A DNA stretch of 64,000 nucleotides from Verrucomicrobiota bacterium (GTDB lineage Bacteria > Verrucomicrobiota > Kiritimatiellia > CAIQIC01 > JAGNIJ01): the NCBI GenBank assembly GCA_022710725.1, contig JAKLGK010000009.1, positions 62,001 to 126,000 on the forward strand, written 5' to 3'. A program made the translations under genes and the position numbers. Positions 15,440-23,400 of this stretch are shown here, one piece after another. How positions within the stretch are numbered: the stretch's first letter is position 1; the number at the start of each line of letters is the position of its first letter. Under the pieces are notes generated by a model. It ran no database searches. It was not told the origin of the DNA and saw only the letters and a list, made by a program, of their open reading frames with translations.

Positions 15440-16246
15440 CTAGAACGGGAGCAACCGCGCCGCCCTGCGCAGGCGCCGGTACATGAACCACTGAATAAAC
15501 CCGCAGCCCAGGACCAGGGTCACCAGCGCGCCGGGCTCGGGAATGGCCTCGACGCCGTAATCGTCGAAGGTCATGCGCTCATCGAGGCTGGCCTCGAAAA
15601 TCCCTGCCCCGAACATGGCCACCGCAGCATCCGAGGGCAGATCCGCCGTCACCTCTTCGTAGTCCTCGCCGTTCCGCACCCCGAGCGTGAACGAGCCGCT
15701 GACGGTGGACCACGAGACATTGTACTCCAGGTCGGAATCCCGCAGGTCGGCGTCGCCCAGGTCGATGTACGCATAGTCCGCGCCGCCGTTGGTGGAGAAG
15801 TAGATGCGCGTCGCGTCGAATTCCTCCCCGTAGTTGATCCCGAAGCGCAGAATTTCATCCGTGTCGAACGCGGAGTCGTCCGTCGAGGTGCGCAGGTTGA
15901 AGCCGCAGAACGAGCCGACGTCCGACCCATGGCTGGCCAGGATATTCCACTGGCCGGCGGCGAGGCTGTTGGAGAGGCCGCGCCCGACGGCATAGGTGCC
16001 GCTCAAGCCCCACGAATACAAACCGTCCAGAGGCGCCAGGTTTTCCACGTACATCGAACCGGGCGATCCGGCCTGCAGGCTGACCCATGCCGTAAAGCCC
16101 GAGCCGGCGTTGTCTCCTGGGTTCCAGCCGGACGGATACGGGTCGTTGTCGGCGTTGTCGGACGCCACCAGGTCGGCATGCGCGGCGCCGGCGGCCAGGG
16201 AAAGCACGGCCATCAGGAGCGCGGCCCTGTGAAAGAAGGACGTCAT
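15440..16246 (-). CDS. Secreted PEP-CTERM protein
   Basis: A 268-residue exported protein with a signal peptide at residues 1-24 (ending GAAHA). The C-terminus is a classic PEP-CTERM signal: EAIPEPGALVTL, a hydrophobic stretch, then a basic cluster YRRLRRAARL. Such proteins are sorted by exosortase to the surface or extracellular matrix. The body is beta-rich, with no enzyme motif seen. The start overlaps the stop of the upstream secreted gene (ATGA), so the two are probably translated together. Confidence 0.82.
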   Translation of the reverse strand: MTSFFHRAALLMAVLSLAAGAAHADLVASDNADNDPYPSGWNPGDNAGSGFTAWVSLQAGSPGSMYVENLAPLDGLYSWGLSGTYAVGRGLSNSLAAGQWNILASHGSDVGSFCGFNLRTSTDDSAFDTDEILRFGINYGEEFDATRIYFSTNGGADYAYIDLGDADLRDSDLEYNVSWSTVSGSFTLGVRNGEDYEEVTADLPSDAAVAMFGAGIFEASLDERMTFDDYGVEAIPEPGALVTLVLGCGFIQWFMYRRLRRAARLLPF

Positions 16247-17091
16247 TCCACGTGCATCTTGTAGGCGCGGGGCGAGTTGGTCACGGGGATATACAGCGAG
16301 GTCCAGCCGCCGTCGCCCTCGATGACGCCCGCCCCCAGCGCGCCGGCATCGGTGGTGGAATACACGCCCGGCGACCACGCGTCGCCCGGATAGGTCGGCA
16401 CCTGGTAGGCCTCGTAGAGCCGGTACACCTTGCCCGGCACGCTCAAGAACTGGATCAGCCACCAGCCCTGGGCCGACAGCCGCGAGCGCTCGATGAAGAA
16501 GTAGTCGTAATCCAGGAACGCGAACGTCCCCGCCCGGTACTCCTCCCCGTTCGGCACGCCGTCTCCGTCGAAGTCGTCCTCCGCATGGATGTCCGCCACC
16601 GACGTGATCGCCGGGTTCGTGGAGAGATCCACCAGCCACTGCTCCCACTCGTCCGGCAGGCCGTCCCCGTCGGAATCGGAGCCCGCGGTGACGTTCACGC
16701 AGATCAGGTCGCCCGGCGTCGTCACGGCGGGGATGGAGTTGGTCTCCAGCAGCGTCCGTTCTCCCCACGCGTCCCGGACCACGATCGTCACTACCTCTCC
16801 CGTCCGCACCGCGTTGCGCACGTAGCGGTTCGTGTCCCGCCCGTCGTCCAGCGGCGCGTACAGCGCGAAGTTGATGCCCGGCGTGAGCGAGCCGTCGATG
16901 CTGTGGAGCGCGACATCGTTCGTCCCGCTCCGCAGGATCACCGTCGCGTCGCGCGTGTATGGCCACCCGAAGTCGTCCTTCGCCTGGCCGTAATACACCA
17001 CCATCGGCTGCGGCATGCCGGCGAAGGAAGAGAACGATAAATGATAAATGATAAACGCTAAAGAAAGACTACGCGCTTTCATCTTGTTCAC
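16243..17091 (-). CDS. Secreted protein with calcium-binding DxDxDG repeats
   Basis: A 282-residue exported protein. Two thrombospondin-type-3/EF-hand-like repeats are present: DSDGDGLPDEWE near residue 144 and DDFDGDGVPNGEE near residue 175. The signal peptide hydrophobic core LAFIIYHLSFSS (residues 11-22) is encoded almost entirely by the left arm of the neighbouring four-helix cassette (17028-17062). The first 23 bases overlap the end of the four-helix gene in another frame. M1 or M4 could be the start. It looks like a structural surface protein of the same leftward block. Confidence 0.75.
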   Translation of the reverse strand: MNKMKARSLSLAFIIYHLSFSSFAGMPQPMVVYYGQAKDDFGWPYTRDATVILRSGTNDVALHSIDGSLTPGINFALYAPLDDGRDTNRYVRNAVRTGEVVTIVVRDAWGERTLLETNSIPAVTTPGDLICVNVTAGSDSDGDGLPDEWEQWLVDLSTNPAITSVADIHAEDDFDGDGVPNGEEYRAGTFAFLDYDYFFIERSRLSAQGWWLIQFLSVPGKVYRLYEAYQVPTYPGDAWSPGVYSTTDAGALGAGVIEGDGGWTSLYIPVTNSPRAYKMHVE

Positions 17092-17499
17092 GCTTTCGGC
17101 GTTTGGCGGTCTTGATGGATGCCGTGAAAATGGCGTTCAGTTCCCGTGTTTCGCGCATCAGGGGGGCGACCGTATCGCCGGACAAACGCTGACTGCCTTC
17201 CAGCAAGTCCAGCCAGTATTCAGTCTCCTCCAACTCCTGTAACCCACCTTCCATCTTGCTGATAAACTCGGCCGTTGACTTGGCGCGACAAGCCTCCCGG
17301 TGCTGCGCACCCGGCGATGTCCCGCTTCTTAACACCTGCCGCCCCAAAACCACCGCGACATCATCTCTCTTGGACAGCGAACAGTACGGCCTGATTATCC
17401 ACAGCGCGTAGTCCCTCAAACGGCCCTTCAAATCCATCGGCTTTTCCACGCTCATCCTTCTTCCATTTAGCGTTTATCGTTAAGCTTAATCGTTCTCTT
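17028..17499. mobile_element. Inverted-repeat cassette carrying only a four-helix-bundle (S23/IVS-type) gene
   Basis: A 472-bp unit with inverted arms at 17028-17062 and 17466-17499. The outer 11 bp (AAGAGAACGAT) and the inner 13 bp (GATAAACGCTAAA) are identical in inverted orientation; the middle 10-11 bp differ. The left arm is a phased 7-bp GATAAAT tract. The right end touches the stop codon of the giant secreted gene. The 7-mer CCGGCGA occurs near both ends (17018-17024, 17506-17512) but 3 and 6 bp away from the arms, so a target duplication is uncertain. Layout parallels the GxxExxY cassette at 3465-3913. Confidence 0.6.
17069..17455 (-). CDS. Four-helix-bundle protein (S23 / 23S rRNA intervening-sequence family)
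   Basis: A 128-residue helical protein. Features typical of the family are LRSGTSPGAQHREACRAKST near residue 42, in the place of RSATSIGANIxEA, and EGGLQELEETEYWLDLL near residue 69. The family was first seen in intervening sequences of 23S rRNA genes and is related to the Avd protein of diversity-generating retroelements; its general function is unknown. Here it is stand-alone and fills an inverted-repeat cassette between two secreted-protein genes. Its 3' end overlaps the next gene by 23 bp. Confidence 0.82.
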   Translation of the reverse strand: MSVEKPMDLKGRLRDYALWIIRPYCSLSKRDDVAVVLGRQVLRSGTSPGAQHREACRAKSTAEFISKMEGGLQELEETEYWLDLLEGSQRLSGDTVAPLMRETRELNAIFTASIKTAKRRKREQDESA

Positions 17500-20400
17500 C
17501 ATTCACCGGCGATGGAATACGTCTGGAAGAAGATCTTGATGTCCTTGATCCCGTTGCCGTCGCGCACGTTGTTGACCTTCGCCCCGTGGATGAACCGCTG
17601 GATGCCCTCCTCCGGGTCGGCCAGCAGGGTCCGGCCCGGGATGATCAGCAGCCACTGGGTGTTCCAGACCGAGCGGCCGATCAGCCGCCCGTTGTTGTGC
17701 GTCTCCGCCTCGTCGAACTGGCCGCGGTCGTGGTACGCGCGCAGCGCCGCGAACCGCCGGATCTGGGCCAGCGGTTCGGTCAGCGAGTCTATGATCGGCT
17801 GGTAATCCGGGTTGTCTATGTTCATGCCGCCGACGTCGTAGGGCAGCGGCAGGGCCTGGTCCAGCACCTTCCAGTTCCTCGTTTCCAGCCCCTCGCGCGT
17901 CGGCGAGCGCATGACGTCCTCGCCCGTCGGAATCAGATAAACCCGGGGCTCGTTGGCCAGGCCATTGCCCGCGGTGTTGGTGTTGAACGTGACGTTGTAC
18001 CCCGTGAACCAAATGCCGGCCGACCGGATCTTCGTCGCCTGGCGCGTCGGGTCGTAGGCGTTGTCGCCTCCGGCGAGGTTGTGGCCGAAGTAGTTCTTGC
18101 CGGCCACGATGAGGGTCGAGAACGGGATGACCAGGGCCGGCTCGGTGTTGGTCGAATCGGAGAACGGGATGCAGTACCGCTTGAACTCCTGCAGCTCGCG
18201 CAGATCATCCACCCTGTGGTCCTCCAGCACCTGCGCCCAGGTCCCGTCGCTGTTGGACGAGGCCGAGATGCGGAAGAGCTCGGTCCGCAAGGAGAAGCGG
18301 CTGGTCTCCGTGTCGGGATTGTTGAAACCGAACCGCCCTTCGACCACCTCCCAATCCGCTTTCATCCGCGCCATGATGTCGGCCAGGCCGGGTTCGCCCT
18401 CGTCAATGCCGGTCTCGGGCGTGCCCAGCCAGACGTAGAAGCGGCCGGGGAGCCGCGCCCGCACGATATCCTCGATGAACCGGCGGCCAGGCGTGAGCCG
18501 CGTGTCGGAGTCCAGCAGGCCCGTCTCGTAGTCGTAAGCCTTCGCGGCCATGTAGACGTAGCGCGCGGCAAGGTCGAACGAGTCCTTGTACCGCCGCAAC
18601 GCGTCGTCGCGGAAGATCCGGAACGCGATGTCCTGGTAGCGGTTCATCTGGATGCGCTGCGCGGCCCGCGAGCGCACCTGGGCCCGCTGGGTCAGGAGGA
18701 GCTGGCCCTGGGTCAGGAGCTTCCGCACCTCCTCGACCTGCTGGTTCAGGGCCTGGACCTGCTCCATGATTTCCGCCTGCTTGACGAACTGTTCCTTCAA
18801 TTTGGCCTGGGTCTCCCACGTCGCCCAGTGCAGGATGTCCTGGTACTCATTGTTGGAAATCAGTTTCTCGAGATCGGCGTCCCAGCGTTCCTGCAACTTC
18901 TCGCGGCCGGTCACGCCGGCCTGCATGGCCACGATGGCCAGGCGCCGGACGTACACACTGAGCGCGATGGCCACCTTGTCCGCGGACGACCAGTGATTGT
19001 TCACGCCGAGGTGCGGGAACGGACCGATCAGGCCGTCGTACTGGTCGGGGATCAGCCCGGCGAGCATGTACTGGACGTCGCTCAAGCAGCTGGCGACGAT
19101 ATCCAACAGGGAAGAGGTGATCTCCAGCCCCTCGACGACCCGGGCCGTTTCCTTCTTGCGCTCCGCGTTCTCGACGCTGTTGGACCATTCGCCGGGATAC
19201 CGGGTGTAGTCGGCCTGGCGGTGCAGCAGCTCCACCTTCAGCTCGTACAGGGTCTGGTTGTATTCCGCCTTCTTCGCCTGCAGCGCGTACCAGCCCTGGA
19301 CCATCTCCGACAGCGCCATCTGCAACTCCCCCTGCGCGGGGCGGCGGCTCGTCCAGGCCGGCGGCTTGACTTTCAGCCCGCTGTCGCTGATGTAGACGGT
19401 TATGGTCCCCACGACGCTGGTGGTGAAGTTGTTGGTGGCGGCCAGGTTCGAGTAGTCCGAGTAGTTCGTCCCGCTGAACTCGTTGCCGGAATTGAACACG
19501 TAATTGTAGAGGTCCACCCGGAACGGCTGGCCGGTCGGCGCGTCGGTCCGCAGGTCTTCCAGGTCGAGGATCTGCCAGTTGACGAGATCCGGGCCCGCGT
19601 AGCCCTGCGGATAGGTCCCGCCGGGCCCGACGTCGTCCGGGTAGGGATACCCGTAGATCTCGATGAGCTGGTTGTGGAAATCCCTCTCGTTCTCGGCCAG
19701 TTGCTCCTGAAGCTCGTAGACCGAATCAAACTGCTCGCGCAACTTGAGCGTGATGTTGCGGCCGTAGTCGAAGGCCACGCAGGCATTGTACAAGACTTGG
19801 AGGGCCCGGTCGTAAATCTGCTCGAAGTGCGTTTGGCCCTCGTCAATCTCCGTGGGACTGATGTCGAAGGACACGGTGTCCCGGTCGAGGCCCAGGGGAT
19901 TCATCCCGTAGTCGGCATGGTCGAGCTGCCGCTGTACCTCGTCCGCGGCCGAAGCGATCTCGCATAATTCGGGCACGGTGCTCCGATCGATCTTCTGGAT
20001 GCCTTCGGGCGGCTCGTTCGCGCCGCCGACCTGGGTCATATTCGTCAGGTGGTCCAGCAGGAGCGAGTTAGCCACGGTCCAATCGTAGAGCACGCCCTGG
20101 CCGGTGCGGCTGGCCCAGCCGGCGAGGCCCCATTCGCGGTTCGTGTTGGAATCCCGGTAGCCCGCCCAGCGGACGGTCGCATCCTCCTCGTAGGCCAGGC
20201 GGTACGCGCGGTTGACGATCTCCACGCCGGTCCGGGCCTTGGCCGCGGCGGCCTCGGCGAACTTCTGCTCGTCGAAGAAATCGCTGCTGACAGTCGCGTT
20301 GCCCAATAACGTCGCCCCGGGCTTGGTCTGCCAGACAAAATTGGTGTTCGAGAGCAGTTCGTAGTAGCCGGACAGGGCGCTCAAATAGTGGCCCCAGGCG

Positions 20401-23400
20401 TCGCCGTGGCCCTGCGGGTAGAGGCGCTTGGCGTCCTCGGCGGTGATCGCGCCGATCGTGTTGGTCGGCGTGCCGCGGATGTTGTAATTGTAGGCGTAGG
20501 CGGGCTCGCCGCCGTTGATCCCCTTGGTGAAGTTCCAGATCAACCGGTTGTAAACCGGCCCAATGGTGACCAGCGGCTCGAGGGTGTCGTCGCGGCCGCG
20601 CAGCAGCGCCAGCTCCTCCTCCAGCAGGTTCGGAACCTGGTTCATGAAACAGAAAAGGCCTGTGGCCTCCGCGCCGTGCTCGTCCTCGTACAGCTCGCGG
20701 GGGAAGGAGATCGTCGGGTCCTGGGCGTCGGCGTAGGCCTCGTGGCCCAGCAGCATGTACAGGTCGTGCAGCCGGCTCGCGGCAAAGAGCAGGGCTTCGT
20801 TGTCCGCCTGGTCGCTGACTCCTGCCCGGATGCTGAAGTCCTCGGCGCGGTTGAGCACGGTGCGGTAGACGGGGATGAGCCCGGCCTCGCAGGCCGCCGC
20901 CAGGTTCAGGGCAATGTCGCCCTCGTACGGCGGGCCGGCCAGGCTGATCATCGTCGAGCGGACGTCCACGGCGTTCTCGATCATGTCCTCCAGGCACTGG
21001 GTGAACGGGTTGATCCCGTTCAACACGCGCTGGATCCAGCCGGGGGCCAGGCTGTAGGTCCATTCGCTCCAGTTCGTGCCGGTCACCCCGCTGCCCCCCG
21101 TCCGCCGGTACCGCAGGGCGAAGTAGTGATCCGCCAGGGTGAACGAGCTGGCGCCCGCGATGGTGATCTCGTTGGTGGCCTCGACGGTGTCCGCCCCGTA
21201 TGCGTTCCATCGCGGGAAGTTCGTGTTGGGGATCAGCCCCCCCTCGGGTTCCTCCCAGCGCCACTGAAATTCGTAATCCTCGAGGCACCCCGCGAAGTCC
21301 GGGCTGGCGCGCAGGGAGAGCTGCTCGTCAAGCGGATCCTCAGGCTCGATCACCTGGAGCATGCCGTTGTAGAGCTCGGGCACGACCTGGAGGATGCTCA
21401 GGCTGACGGGCAGAGCCGTCGGCACCTGGTGGCCGTTCGTACTGTTGTTGAAGGCCAGGGTCACGTAGCCCGCCCCATTGCTCAAGCCCGCGTAGAGGGC
21501 CCCGTTGACGAAGGGCGTGTTCGGCTGGATCTGGATGACGTTCACCGGCAGGCTGTCCACCGCGGCGTCCCACGCGGCCTTGTCCGCCGGCTCCAGGCCC
21601 ACGGCGGCGCTCTTCGCCTGGTTCCGTTCGTAATCCTCCAGCACGTTCAGCAGGAGGTAGCCGTCGCCCGTCAGCGGCGTCACGTACTGTCCCTCCAGGA
21701 CCAGCGGGCCGTTGGTGCCCCGATCCGGATCGTAGTAGACCCGGCCGTACAGCGAAGGCGTGAGCCCGGGGAACCGCACCCGGTCGCTCACCAGGTCCCG
21801 CGTCGCCAGGCCGCTCTCAATCATAGCCTCGACCACGTCGTTGCTCAGCGCCGCGCCCTGGGCGGCGACGGGATCGAACAGCGTCACGCACGAGCCCGCG
21901 TTGGTCTGCAGGGACTGCTGGTAGACGACCTCGATGCTCAACTGGTCCCAGAGGTCCGGCAGCCCGTGGGTCGGCTGGGTCAGCGTCTGGGCGATCTTCA
22001 GTTCCGGCACGTCGTCCGGCCAGGTGACGGCGTACGTGACAGGCACGGGCGTCCCCGCCGCGCCGTTCTGGCTCGAGGGATCGGGGAGCCAGGGGATCTC
22101 CGCGTCCAGCGCGGGCTGCGCGTTGGTCGCCTTGCCCGGGAAGTAGAAGGTCGGCTGGATCGGGTAATAGAAACGCAGGATGGCGTTGCTGGGTCCGCCG
22201 TCGTCGCCTGCGGACCGCGCCCACCATTCCAGCTTGCGGTCGCGCCAGGCCGGGGGCATGGTATCGCTGGTCGTGTTCGTGCACGGCGGCAGCGCGGCCA
22301 GGGGCATGAGCGGCACGATCGGCAGGCCGGCCGTGACACTCCTTTCGAATCGGTAATACGTGTTGCTGCGCACAACCTCGAAGGCCTTCATCGCGGGCCG
22401 GGCGGTGTTCGGATCGAGGTAGTCCACCAGCACGAAGGGCTTTGAGTAGAGGTCGGAGTTCAGGTCGTTCCGCAGGGCGTAGGCGACCCCGCCCAGCATC
22501 ATCGCATGTTCCTCGTTGGGATTATACCCGGGCTGGCCGGGCGTGTTCTGGCTGTAAATCGAGGGAGAGCCAAAGACGAAGGATTCCGCGGCAGCCACCG
22601 GCCGGCCCAAGGCGACCCAGTCGGCGCCGCTGATCGTCGCGTCCAGCGCGTTGGTCCCTTCGTCATAGAGCACGGCGTCCGACTCGCCCGGCTCGAAAGG
22701 ATAGTACAAGACCAGGCCCGACTCCGTGCCCCGCAGCCGGGTGTACATCGCCCCGCGGATGTCCGACGCCGACCGGGCGACGCTCCAGATCCGCACCTCG
22801 CCGATCCGGCCGTCCACGTAATACGGCGTTTCCCACGACGAACGCCCAATGAATACGGTCGACGTGGACCCGCTGATGGGCCCGCCCGCCGTCTCCTGGT
22901 GCATCAAGTCGCCGTTGACATACGCCCGGAAGTACTGCCCGGTCTCGTACGTGAAGGCGATGTGCGTCCAGGCTCCCGTCGGCACGGAACCGGCCAGGCA
23001 GGAGTAGTGATTGCTGGCGGCGTCCCAGAGCTCGGGGAAGCAGGCGTTGCTCTTCACGCCCAGGACCAAGCCCTTCCAGAGCGGCCCCGAATCCGTCTTG
23101 GCCACGATCTTCCGATCGCCGGCGGCATCCAGTTGCACCCACGCCTCGACCGTGACCGCCCCTTCCATGCCCAGGGCCGGGGGATTGGTCGGCGCCCGCG
23201 CGTAGTCCGACGTGCCGTTGAAATCCAGCGCGTTGGTCGCGGGCACGAGCTGGTCGCCCTGGCTCCCCAAACCGCTGGCAATCACGATGTGCGGGGCATT
23301 CGTCGGCCACAGGTTGCGGTAGCGCGTGACGTGCGACGGGTAGTACAGCGCCGGCATGCCGTCCTGCCGGCTCCGGTTGGCCCACCAAACCTCGAGGAAA

